This document shows, one piece after another, positions 35,661 through 42,481 of a DNA stretch of 64,000 nucleotides. The stretch lies in assembly GCF_005116645.1 (NCBI RefSeq), contig NZ_SWCM01000005.1:248001-312000 (forward strand), in the 5' to 3' direction. The first letter of the stretch is position 1; each line of letters opens with the position of its first letter. This DNA is from Desulfopila sp. IMCC35006. GTDB taxonomy: Bacteria; Desulfobacterota; Desulfobulbia; Desulfobulbales; Desulfocapsaceae. Under the pieces are notes generated by a model. The model saw only the letters and a list, made by a program, of their open reading frames with translations. It searched no databases and was not told where the DNA came from. The translations under genes were made by a program, and so were the position numbers.

Positions 35661-35696
35661 TACCGGCTTTCAAGGAGTAAGACTCTCGCTCCGGTA
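35661..35696. repeat. Short inverted repeat TACCGG/CCGGTA before the R-element array
   Basis: TACCGG and CCGGTA flank a 24-base loop and are followed on the plus strand by AAAAATTTTTT. It stands where the other R elements have their GC-rich first hairpin. It may be part of the array or an old terminator. Confidence 0.35.
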
Positions 35697-35706
35697 AAAA
35701 TTTTTT

Positions 35707-36030
35707 GCGGGGCTCTTTTCAGTACTCGCTTGACGGGTATAAGCTCCTTCACGAAATAATAATCTTGTAAAAAGCACAAGAGAACTGGCAAATCAGCCAC
35801 TAACCCCGCCTAAAAGATTTGCGGGGCTCTTTTCAGTACTCGCTTGACGGGTGTAAGCTCCTTCACGAAATAATAATCTTGTAAAAAGCACAAGAGAACT
35901 GGCAAATCAGCCACTAACCCCGCCTAAAAGATTTGCGGGGCTCTTTTCAGTACTCGCTTGACGGGATAAGCTCCTTCACGAAATAATAATCTTGTAAAAA
36001 GCACAAGATTATTATTTCTAAGTCGCTAAA
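35707..36030 (+). repeat. R-element array: two full 114-bp tandem copies plus a partial third
   Basis: GCGGGGCTCTTTTCAGTACT starts at 35707, 35821 and 35935. Each unit holds the conserved block CTCGCTTGACGGG(T)(G/A)TAAGCTCCTTCACG, then an AT-rich arm AAATAATAATCTTGT, spacer, and ACAAG. Units 1 and 2 end with CCCCGC, which pairs with the next GCGGGG. Only the last unit has the complete second hairpin (AAATAATAATCTTGT / ACAAGATTATTATTT). The array lies between gatC and gatA, and its last bases (CTAAGTCGCTAAA) contain the gatC stop codon. Related copies lie at 37.64, 37.94, 40.95 and 46.2 kb. Confidence 0.9.
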
Positions 36031-36310
36031 TTATTTTAGGGACCTGGAACATTTGATCATCGTGCTGCGGACCATTTTTTAGTGCCTCAACCTGGGACAG
36101 CGATTCTTTTTCCACATCCTCACGAAATGCATTACTGACCGAAAAAACATGGGAGGTGGGGGTAACCTGGCTGGTATCCAGCTCATCCAGTTTGGCCACA
36201 TAGGACAATATCTCGTCGAGTTGTCCGGTCATCTTCTCCAGCTCTGCGTCGCTCAGTGTAAGTCTTGCAAGATGGGCGACATGCTCAACTTCGTTTCGAT
36301 TTATTTTCAT
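36026..36310 (-). CDS. gatC: Aspartyl/glutamyl-tRNA amidotransferase subunit C
   Basis: A 94-residue GatC. It matches the family pattern throughout: VEHVAHLARLTLSDAELEK, LDEILSYVAKLDELDT, P-T-S-H-V-F, FREDV and the C-terminal QMFQVPKII. GatC stabilises GatA on GatB. The TAG stop (36026-36028) lies inside the terminal bases of the R-element array, so an insertion seems to have ended right at the end of this gene and separated it from gatA. The protein end still looks normal. Confidence 0.93.
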   Translation of the reverse strand: MKINRNEVEHVAHLARLTLSDAELEKMTGQLDEILSYVAKLDELDTSQVTPTSHVFSVSNAFREDVEKESLSQVEALKNGPQHDDQMFQVPKII

Positions 36311-36367
36311 TGAACCTGACTTCTTGAATTTTTATTATTTATTTTTTGAATAGATATTTTCCAGGTC

Positions 36368-37456
36368 TTACTGATTAAACCTGTCCTTTTTCTGGGCATA
36401 CTCAGTGATGGCTTCAGCAAAATGTTTGACAATACGCGAGTCAAACTGCGTTGCACTGCACCTGTGCAACTCCGCTACCGCCTCTTGCATCGTCATGTTT
36501 TTTCGGTAGTTTCTCCTGGAAGTCATGGCGTCATAGCTATCTACGACAATAAGTATCTTGGTCAAATCGTCCAGCTGATCGCCGACCAGCCCATCAGGAT
36601 ATCCATTGCCATCCATTCTCTCATGGTGGTGTCTGATTATAAATCGTTCCCTCTCCATAAAACCGAGCGGCTGAATAATATTCGCCCCGACACTGGGATG
36701 CTTGCGAATTAACACCCACTCTTCCTCAGTCAATTTTCCAGGTTTTTGAATGCAGGAAAGATCTATGACCAGTTTTCCTATATCATGAAACTGAGCGGCT
36801 CTCCTGAGAACAAGGATCTCACTTTCAGGCAGCTTCATGGCTGTACCGAGCATCAGTGCATATTCCGTTACCCGCATGGTATGACCGGCAGTATAAAAAT
36901 CCTTTTCCTCCATGGCATTCTGCAGACTGGTCATCAATTGGACAGTGGCATTTTCCAGGCTGTTGCTGTAGGAAAGCAACAGTTTATTCTTTTCTTCAAG
37001 CTCAATGGCCTTGGTTAAAATATCATCCTCAAGAGACGCCTTGTATTGTCGTTCCTGAAGGACATACACCCTCTTTTCAATAGCCCGGCGAATTTTAACA
37101 TTAAAAATATCAAGATCTTCAATGGGTTTGGTAAGAAAATCATAAACCCCGAGATTTATTGCCTTTACCGCATAATCCATTGAACCGGCACCGGTGAGAA
37201 AGAGCACCGGTATTTCAAAATTACGATCATTAAGCTTCTGCATGGTGGCAAAGCCATCCAGGCCAGGCATATTGATGTCGAGGATGATAACATCATAGCT
37301 GTCGTCGACCTGATCAAGAATCTCTTGACCACTGGATGCAGTATCAACAAGATAGCCAAACAGTTCGAGTATATTCGATACCGTCGTGCGCACCATGCTG
37401 TCATCGTCTCCGATGAGTATTTTTTTCGATCTTTTGTCCAAAAAAGATATCTCCAC
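36368..37456 (-). CDS. Response regulator with HD-GYP cyclic-di-GMP phosphodiesterase output
   Basis: A 362-residue two-domain regulator. The receiver (about 12-125) has acidic D17-D19, phospho-Asp60 (VIILDINMPG), a T/S switch in FLTGAG and Lys110 (FLTKPI). A coiled linker (130-175) leads to HD-GYP (about 180-350) with HD at 224-225 (AQFHDIGKLV), HHHERMDGNGYPDGL with intact GYP (285-287), and DSYDAMTSRRNYR. It should hydrolyse cyclic-di-GMP when phosphorylated. The start is a GTG at 37456, with AGGAGA four bases upstream. No kinase is adjacent. The window also encodes a giant adhesin, a class of protein often under c-di-GMP control; any link is inference. Confidence 0.93.
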   Translation of the reverse strand: MEISFLDKRSKKILIGDDDSMVRTTVSNILELFGYLVDTASSGQEILDQVDDSYDVIILDINMPGLDGFATMQKLNDRNFEIPVLFLTGAGSMDYAVKAINLGVYDFLTKPIEDLDIFNVKIRRAIEKRVYVLQERQYKASLEDDILTKAIELEEKNKLLLSYSNSLENATVQLMTSLQNAMEEKDFYTAGHTMRVTEYALMLGTAMKLPESEILVLRRAAQFHDIGKLVIDLSCIQKPGKLTEEEWVLIRKHPSVGANIIQPLGFMERERFIIRHHHERMDGNGYPDGLVGDQLDDLTKILIVVDSYDAMTSRRNYRKNMTMQEAVAELHRCSATQFDSRIVKHFAEAITEYAQKKDRFNQ

Positions 37457-37638
37457 TTCTCCTGAAAAACCGAGTGATTTCCGAATCTACATTTTTCAGC
37501 GGCTTTTTGCAAATTCGTTCATTACTGCTTCACTGTTTCATCACGTCTTGTCGGAAAAAATAAGAATATATGTAGAGACGGGTGTCATGATATGCAATCA
37601 TTATCTTAAATATATCAGGATATAAATATGATATCATC

Positions 37639-37936
37639 CCGGCACAAAGTTTTGCCGGATTCGTTGTAGTGCCTCTTGAGGGGGAGAATTTCCTTCGCGA
37701 AATAAATTTCTTGTAGAAACATGATAAATTTATGTGATTACGACTAAAGTTCAGCTTAGAAAGTGTCCAGAGGGATATGAGGTGCCCTTTGCACGGGTGT
37801 TCTGCAGCCTGGATGGCTGCGGTCAAGCCCCCAGGGATGGGTTTATGGCGTCCCGTGCAAAGGGCATCTCATATCCCTCTATAGCTGAGGTTTAGTCGTA
37901 ATCACATAATTTTATTTCTAAAAAATGTAAATCACT
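37639..37936 (+). repeat. R-element copy 4, split by a nested inverted-repeat element
   Basis: Left part: hairpin CCGGCA...TGCCGG (37639-37658), a degenerate block TAGTGCCTCTTGAGGGGG and TTTCCTTCGCGAAATAAATT, and CTTGTA. Right part: ATTTTATTTCTAA, then ATCACTAA, as at the ends of the other copies. The nested element 37724-37915 lies where the apical loop of the second hairpin would be. Stem sequences differ from the other copies but pairing is kept. Confidence 0.6.
37724..37915. repeat. ~190-bp nested long inverted-repeat element with two GGA-loop mini-hairpins
   Basis: Outer arms 37724-37748 and 37891-37915 pair over 25 bases with one mismatch; 17 of them are perfect (ATGTGATTACGACTAAA). 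Inner arms 37770-37797 and 37852-37879 pair over 28 bases with one G-U type change (GAGGGATATGAGGTGCCC... against its complement). In the centre are two small hairpins: GCAGCC-tggat-GGCTGC (37804-37820) and a six-pair stem with loop CCAGGGAT (37825-37844). The whole would fold as a long rod ending in two loops that expose GGA. It has no coding potential. Confidence 0.8.
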
Positions 37937-38079
37937 AATCCCGCCCAACAGATTCGCGGGACTTTGTTTAATACTCGCTTGACGGGTGCTCTTTTCTGTA
38001 CTCGCTTGACGGGTATAAGTTCCTTCACGAAATAAAATTCTTGTAAAAAAACACAAGAATTTTATTTCTAAGTCACTAA
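37937..38079 (+). repeat. R-element copy 5
   Basis: Begins with hairpin CCCGC-ccaacagattc-GCGGG, then TACTCGCTTGACGGGT appears twice (an internal partial duplication of about 44 bp), then TATAAGTTCCTTCACG and the second hairpin GAAATAAAATTCTTGT / ACAAGAATTTTATTTC. In the arms AATAATCTTGT of copy 3 is replaced by AAAATTCTTGT with matching changes on the other side. The end TCTAAGTCACTAAA matches the end of the 36.0 kb array. Confidence 0.85.
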
Positions 38080-38119
38080 AAAGAAAAACGCAATTCCATA
38101 ACAATGAAATTGCGTTTTT
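38076..38119 (-). terminator. Intrinsic terminator of the yeeE-like gene
   Basis: On the minus strand AAAAACGCAATTTCAT / ATGGAATTGCGTTTTT form a 16-bp stem with one mismatch and a 4-base loop, followed by a T-rich run (CTTTTTAG). It lies 20 bp after the stop codon of the YeeE/YedE gene. Confidence 0.8.
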
Positions 38120-38139
38120 AGCTGTTGAAAAGAATTCAA

Positions 38140-39384
38140 TCACATAGGTACTATCAGTTTATTGGTATCTTCATTCCAGGTAACAACCAGGTACCAGACA
38201 ATCATGACAATGCCTATAATAAGAAGCGTAGGTCCGTAGCCAAGTGTATCGGGCAAATATACATACGAACCAAGAACCCCGTCGGCCTCAAATTCCTGAT
38301 CTCTGAACCAGGCCGTCATTATAGAGGAGCTGATAGAGAAAAAGGGTACGACCATCATCAGCTTGACCTGCCCTTCCCCTACCCGCCAAAGGGTTCCGGA
38401 TCCGCAGCCACCGGCAAACATTGCCCCAAGGCCGAAGATAAAGCCGCCAACGACCCCACCCCAGCCAAAAGTTCCCCGTACATAGTTCGCGGCGGCCAGT
38501 ACGGCCTCCCCTTCTGCCCGAACCGGGACAGCATATTTCAACACAGCGGCACCGATGGCCACAATAAAAATGGACAGCATGACAGATTTTGCAAGGGTAC
38601 AGTCACCGGTCATATGCGGTTCACGAAAACCCTGAACCATACACCAGCGTCCCCGCTGCATGGTATAACCAAGGCAGGCAGCAATGACAATGACACCGCT
38701 GAGAGACGCAATGTAGTCACTGTCTTCATTGTCGGCATAGAAATATGATGCCCAGACAATTCCTATAATTCCTATAATTCCAAGCCCGTAAATGATGGCT
38801 GGAGGAAAGGTAAAAGTTTTCGATCCGCCGTCACCCCAGGTTATATGTTCCATTTCCAGGTACAGAAGTTTTAGACCGAGAATGACACCAAAGACGAGGC
38901 CGAACATCATGGTAAAGCCATTAGCGGCGAGATTGCCGATAGCATTGTAGAATCCACCGACGTTACAACCTCCAGCCAGGGTGGCGCCTATTCCCATGAG
39001 AATACCGGCAATGACCGCTTTAACCATTTCTCGATAGGGCGGTATCCTCAAAGCAAAGTCTTTGCCAAGACAGGCAGAGATAAATGCTCCCACAACAAAA
39101 CCGATGCCAATCACCGAACCGGAATCGACAAAGATGGATCGAGGTGCTTCATCGAAATACTGAAAGACGCCAGCCTCGGTACCAAGCAGTTGTGCCGTAC
39201 CATACATGATCCAATCGCCCCAATTCCGAATGGCTCCCACCGCGCCCCAGGGTCTCCACCAGGCCATCATCAGAACTGAGAAAAAAGCGACAATGACGCC
39301 GGTTACATAAGGATTCCATTCTTTTGCGCATAGCAAGGTATAGAGATCCTTTACTTTATTTTTAAAAACTGACTCTTCACTCAT
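38140..39384 (-). CDS. YeeE/YedE-family sulfur-compound transporter
   Basis: A 414-residue integral membrane protein with about ten hydrophobic helices. It has the family repeats with conserved cysteines: GATLAGGCNVGGFYNAIG, GRWCMVQGFREPHMTGD and GAMFAGGCGSGTLWRVGEGQ. In YeeE/TsuA the AGGC cysteines line a thiosulfate or sulfur-compound pathway through the membrane. The divergent tusA gene and the DsrE-like genes beside it support uptake or shuttling of sulfane sulfur. GGAG lies about ten bases before ATG 39384. The gene has its own promoter with an operator-like dyad and its own terminator. Confidence 0.92.
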   Translation of the reverse strand: MSEESVFKNKVKDLYTLLCAKEWNPYVTGVIVAFFSVLMMAWWRPWGAVGAIRNWGDWIMYGTAQLLGTEAGVFQYFDEAPRSIFVDSGSVIGIGFVVGAFISACLGKDFALRIPPYREMVKAVIAGILMGIGATLAGGCNVGGFYNAIGNLAANGFTMMFGLVFGVILGLKLLYLEMEHITWGDGGSKTFTFPPAIIYGLGIIGIIGIVWASYFYADNEDSDYIASLSGVIVIAACLGYTMQRGRWCMVQGFREPHMTGDCTLAKSVMLSIFIVAIGAAVLKYAVPVRAEGEAVLAAANYVRGTFGWGGVVGGFIFGLGAMFAGGCGSGTLWRVGEGQVKLMMVVPFFSISSSIMTAWFRDQEFEADGVLGSYVYLPDTLGYGPTLLIIGIVMIVWYLVVTWNEDTNKLIVPM

Positions 39385-39415
39385 GACTCGTATCTCCAGG
39401 TTGAATAAAAATATA

Positions 39416-39438
39416 CACGTATCCTCTTATGATACGTG
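39416..39438. promoter_or_regulatory. Operator-like dyad at the yeeE transcription start
   Basis: Perfect inverted repeat CACGTATC-ctcttat-GATACGTG. It lies immediately downstream of the -10 of the minus-strand promoter at 39442-39470, so a bound protein would block transcription initiation. It could instead act as a small leader hairpin. Confidence 0.55.
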
Positions 39439-39441
39439 AAT

Positions 39442-39470
39442 TTTTTACACAGCCCTTGTTTTTTTGTCAA
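39442..39470 (-). promoter_or_regulatory. Sigma-70-type promoter for the yeeE-like gene
   Basis: On the minus strand TTGACA (39470-39465), exactly 17 bases, TAAAAA (39447-39442). It reads into the YeeE/YedE gene with a ~50-base leader. Confidence 0.65.
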
Positions 39471-39563
39471 GACCAACTACTGAGACGCCAACAACAACCA
39501 CAATGTAGCCATTTGGTTTTATTGTATCTTTCTAAATAGTTACGAACGCGGGCTTTTCATTTC

Positions 39564-39592
39564 TTGACAGAAATGCGCTGCTACGGTATAGG
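39564..39592 (+). promoter_or_regulatory. Sigma-70-type promoter for tusA
   Basis: TTGACA (39564-39569), 17 bases, TATAGG (39587-39592). The leader before tusA is about 85 bases. Divergent from the yeeE promoter, with about 95 bp between the two -35 elements. Confidence 0.65.
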
Positions 39593-39684
39593 TCAGTTTT
39601 GCAATTAATGCTTGGTAAATAGAATAGAGGCATATATTGTAGTTATATGCCCATAAATTTTTAATTCAATTTCAGGAGAAAAAA

Positions 39685-39942
39685 ATGAGTGATCAGAAAG
39701 CTGCCCCTGCTGATATTCAACCCAAAAGTATCCTCGATGCAAAAGGTTTAAGTTGCCCTATGCCTCTTCTTCGCACGAAAAAAGAGATAGGAAAGCTTGC
39801 TTCCGGTGAAATTCTTCAGGTTGACGGTACCGATCCAGGTTCCAGAAACGATATTCCCGGCTGGTGTGAGCGTTCCGGTCATGAATATCTTGGTGAAAAG
39901 GAAGGATCCGGTTTCATCAGTTTTTTCATTAAAAAAGGTTAA
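39685..39942 (+). CDS. tusA: TusA-family sulfur carrier protein
   Basis: An 85-residue SirA/TusA protein: LDAKGLSCPMPLLRTKKEI with the sulfur-carrying Cys24 in the C-P-x-P motif, then L-x-V-D-G-T-D-P-G-S-x-x-D-I-x-x-W and a C-terminal FFIKK strand. TusA carries persulfide sulfur between donors and acceptors such as DsrE/DsrC. AGGAG lies eight bases upstream of ATG 39685. A strong terminator-like hairpin downstream (39989) separates it from the DsrE-like genes, so tusA may be made in excess of them. Confidence 0.95.
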   Translation: MSDQKAAPADIQPKSILDAKGLSCPMPLLRTKKEIGKLASGEILQVDGTDPGSRNDIPGWCERSGHEYLGEKEGSGFISFFIKKG

Positions 39943-39988
39943 TTTCTTTCACCGTTCCACATCCGGAACTCAATAAGAAAAATAATCC

Positions 39989-40039
39989 AATGTAGATACA
40001 AACAATTATTCTGACTCGTTTGTATCTACATTCTTTTTT
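39989..40039 (+). terminator. Intrinsic terminator/attenuator between tusA and dsrE-like genes
   Basis: Perfect 15-bp stem AATGTAGATACAAAC / GTTTGTATCTACATT with a 14-base loop, then CTTTTTT (40033-40039). A textbook Rho-independent terminator that would stop or reduce read-through from tusA. Confidence 0.85.
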
Positions 40040-40091
40040 CAACAACCCAAATATAAAATATAGCCACCATTATTTTCTGGAGGAAGTTAAC

Positions 40092-40406
40092 ATGGCGAAA
40101 AGTTTAGGTATATTCGTAACTTCACCTGACAGCCTGCAACATGCCATAGGTGTTACCAAGGCGGCCAAGGCAAAAGGTTCGAAAGTTAAAGTGTTTTTCA
40201 CCTGGAAGGCAACTGCCCTGTCCAAAGATCCTGCTTTCAAGGGGCTTTGTGAGTTAGCTGACGATGTTTCCATCTGCGTTGACAGCTATGTAAAACAGGG
40301 TTTTAATGTTGATGATGTTCCTGCCGGTCTGACCCCCAAGAAAATGGCGACACAGGCGCAGCATGGTATTATGATCGAAGATTATGACTGTTATCTTAGT
40401 CTGTAA
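40092..40406 (+). CDS. DsrE-superfamily protein (sulfur relay)
   Basis: A 104-residue protein with a DsrE-like alpha/beta pattern: LGIFVTSPDSLQHAIGVTKAAKAKGSKVKVFF at the start, and Cys residues in GLCELADDVSICVDSY and EDYDCYL. DsrE-type proteins hold persulfide on a conserved Cys and exchange sulfur with TusA. ATG 40092 is chosen, with GGAGGAAG six bases upstream; the frame is open to 40020, but that extension has no family character. It is the first of three closely spaced genes (12 bp and 19 bp gaps). Assignment to a specific DsrE subfamily is not possible here. Confidence 0.8.
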   Translation: MAKSLGIFVTSPDSLQHAIGVTKAAKAKGSKVKVFFTWKATALSKDPAFKGLCELADDVSICVDSYVKQGFNVDDVPAGLTPKKMATQAQHGIMIEDYDCYLSL

Positions 40407-40418
40407 GGAGATATTGGT

Positions 40419-40721
40419 ATGGAATATAAAAAAGTGTGTTTGATGTACCGTCACAAGGATTATGCCGTTGATGGAATTCGATCAGCTCTTGGCCTTGCTG
40501 TTGAGAATATGTATGCCTATGGCGTTGTTATGGATGTAGAAATACCAAAACTTGATGAACTCAATCAGGAAAGCATTGAGATGCTGCGTGACATGGAAGG
40601 AGAAGTTTATTCCACAGTTCCAGCCAATGTCGAGATAAATGGTTTAGAGCCTATTACCATCGAAGAACTCGGTGAAAAACTTCGCGACATGACGCATATC
40701 GTCCCGTACGGTATAAAATAA
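40419..40721 (+). CDS. DsrE/F-like small protein of the sulfur cluster
   Basis: A 100-residue protein (KKVCLMYRHKDYAVDGIRSA, then VENMYAYGVVMDVEIPKLDELN). The strand-helix-strand beginning and size suit the DsrE/DsrF/TusC superfamily, and the position as the second of three small genes after tusA copies the dsrEFH order. Only one cysteine (Cys7) is present and the usual central active-site Cys is not seen, so it may be a structural partner. AGGAG is visible nine bases before ATG 40419. The function is inferred mainly from context. Confidence 0.72.
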   Translation: MEYKKVCLMYRHKDYAVDGIRSALGLAVENMYAYGVVMDVEIPKLDELNQESIEMLRDMEGEVYSTVPANVEINGLEPITIEELGEKLRDMTHIVPYGIK

Positions 40722-40740
40722 CCTTGCCAGGAGTATCCCT

Positions 40741-40914
40741 ATGAAAATATTAAATGTATATAGATCCGAACCGGATGCCACCGTCAAAAAACTGGTGGAA
40801 ATTGTTACTCGCGACAGAGAGTCCGATACCTTTAATCTTAATACCGAAAATCCGGATTACGATGCACTGGTCGATAAAATTTTTGCAGCTGACCAGACCA
40901 TCTGCTGGTGGTAA
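40741..40914 (+). CDS. 57-residue conserved-looking small protein, possible DsrH/TusB-like
   Basis: A short frame missed by routine length cut-offs: ATG 40741 to TAA 40914, 57 residues, beginning MKILNVYRSEPD and ending DQTICWW. AGGAG lies eight bases upstream, and the gap to the previous gene is 19 bp. The terminal Cys-Trp-Trp recalls the C-terminal Trp of TusB/DsrH proteins, but it is much shorter than TusB (95 residues). The third position in a tusA-dsrE-dsrF-like order fits a DsrH role. This is inference; the coding status is supported by the ribosome-binding site, spacing and ordinary codon use. Confidence 0.72.
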   Translation: MKILNVYRSEPDATVKKLVEIVTRDRESDTFNLNTENPDYDALVDKIFAADQTICWW

Positions 40915-40952
40915 TTGCCAGTAACACTGTTACTGAACTTTTGAGTGACTCA

Positions 40953-40991
40953 GAAATAATAATCTTGTGCTTTCTGCAAGATTATTATTTC
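40953..40991. terminator. Bidirectional hairpin between sulfur genes and beta-lactamase gene (R6)
   Basis: Perfect 15-bp inverted repeat GAAATAATAATCTTG / CAAGATTATTATTTC with a 9-base loop, between convergent genes. The stem is the same sequence as the second hairpin of the R-element at 36.0 kb, without the conserved CTCGCTTGACGGG block. It probably serves as terminator on both strands; it may be a decayed R element. Confidence 0.7.
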
Positions 40992-41005
40992 TTGAGAACC
41001 CCAGT

Positions 41006-42121
41006 TTATTCTCCTTTCACCTGCAGCAAAGTTTCCATAACAGCGTCATGGAGCATCGGTCTGAATTTTTTAATAGGACTGAGATCTTCTCCACTGAGAA
41101 CCCGGTTGGTAAGTACAACTATCGCTATTTCTCTTTCAAGATCAATCCAGAAAGAGGTTCCGGTAAAACCAAGATGACCAATACTCAGCTCGGAGAAATA
41201 ATTGCCGCTGCTGGACAAAGCCGTCGATGGAGTATCAAAACCAAACCTCCAGTTCCCCTTTTTCAAATCTAATGCGTTTCTGAGGGTTTGCGAGCTGTAA
41301 GACGGATGATGCAGTCTGCCTCGATATTGCAAAAGTATATTTTCGCACATTGCGAGAACTCCTTTTGCCGTTCCAAAAAGCCCGGCATGACCGGCCACTC
41401 CTCCCAAGGCTCGACAATTATCATCGTTAACCTGTCCATACAGCCTCGTTTTTGACCAACTACACTCCCCTGTGGCCGCGTATATTCGAGAGTCTTTTTG
41501 TTGTCTGTTGACGAAAAAAACGTCGTTTTCGAGGTATAAGGGTTTGGCAATCTTGTGCTGCCAATATTCATCTAGAGGATGTCCGGAGACTTTTTCAATT
41601 ATTCTGCCGAGAAGCATAAAACCAAGATCGCTGTAAATAATTTCACTGCCCGGTTTACATAAAAGATTTTCACCAAGAATCCATTCTATCATGCGATCCA
41701 TCCTTTTTTCCAAAGGAATGGACAACAACTTTTCATAATAAGGACGATGTGCCGGTAAGCCGGAGGAATGTGTCAAGAGATGAAAAAGGGTAATTTCTGC
41801 TTTATCTGGCATACGAACTCTAAAAAAGTCAGTAATATTTTGCTCAGTGTTAATTTTATTTTCTTCTAAAAGAGCGAGCATACTGAGGGAGGTAACGAGA
41901 GGTTTGGTAAGGGAAGCAAGATCAAATACGGTCCGTTCATCAACCGGACAGACACTTTCCCCCTTGTCCGTACATCCATAGTAGCAAATATTGCCTTCCT
42001 TCACCCCTGCCCTTACTCTGAAGTATCCGACGGAACATGCCGAAAAAACTTGCTTTTTCAAGTTATCATCGAGAAGCTTATCAATTTTTTCATGACAAAT
42101 ATCAGCTGTTCTTTTTTCCAT
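41006..42121 (-). CDS. Beta-lactamase-family serine hydrolase
   Basis: A 371-residue protein with the serine beta-lactamase/esterase fold: active site S70-L-T-K73 (DLASLTKPLVTSLSML), the tyrosine motif Y-S-D (IIYSDLGFMLLGRIIEKVSG), the H-L-L-T-H-S-SGLP signature typical of class C-like esterases, and G-H-L-G-FTG-T-SF-W near the C-terminus. No signal peptide is seen, so it appears cytoplasmic, which argues against antibiotic resistance and for an esterase or peptidase role. The substrate is unknown. It is convergent with the sulfur cluster and divergent from dnaN. Confidence 0.88.
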   Translation of the reverse strand: MEKRTADICHEKIDKLLDDNLKKQVFSACSVGYFRVRAGVKEGNICYYGCTDKGESVCPVDERTVFDLASLTKPLVTSLSMLALLEENKINTEQNITDFFRVRMPDKAEITLFHLLTHSSGLPAHRPYYEKLLSIPLEKRMDRMIEWILGENLLCKPGSEIIYSDLGFMLLGRIIEKVSGHPLDEYWQHKIAKPLYLENDVFFVNRQQKDSRIYAATGECSWSKTRLYGQVNDDNCRALGGVAGHAGLFGTAKGVLAMCENILLQYRGRLHHPSYSSQTLRNALDLKKGNWRFGFDTPSTALSSSGNYFSELSIGHLGFTGTSFWIDLEREIAIVVLTNRVLSGEDLSPIKKFRPMLHDAVMETLLQVKGE

Positions 42122-42481
42122 TGCTCAATTATATTATTCTATTGAATTTTTTAGCTATTTTTACTAGATTATGAACCGTCGGCTGGGCTATCAAATCTTT
42201 AATATTTCGTTAAAATTCGATCTTCTCATAAAGACAGTTTTATCTCTTTCAACAACGTTTTCAACAGACATTAAACAGCCTATTGTTCATAGTTTATGGA
42301 AAAGCTGTTTACAATAGTGTTGATAACTTTTTATCAACATAATGAAAAAGATAACAATAGGTTCGTTGTTTAAATAATTTCCTTAAATTTTAGCCTATTA
42401 CACACCATATCAACATATCAGTCGTCTTAATAGTAATAAAAGATATAAATATACTAAGGATATGCCAAAAGGAGTTCCTTA
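42122..42481. other. AT-rich gap upstream of dnaN, candidate replication-origin region
   Basis: A 360-bp non-coding gap, very AT-rich. It contains an inverted pair TGTTGATAA (42318-42326) and TTATCAACA (42331-42339); the latter differs from the DnaA-box consensus TTATCCACA at one position. Other near-matches such as TTTCAACA and TATCAACA occur nearby. dnaN and gyrB follow, and parAB-parS lie 14 kb away, as commonly found near oriC. dnaA itself is not in the window, so the call is tentative. The dnaN promoter must also be in this gap. Confidence 0.35.

Noticed and set aside
35707-36030. CRISPR array
   Set aside because: The repeat unit is 114 bp with identical content throughout; there are no unique spacers and no cas genes.
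37892-38143. Minus-strand frame of 83 codons, and another at 37530-37826
   Set aside because: Both are made mostly of R-element and nested-element sequence and have no independent support.
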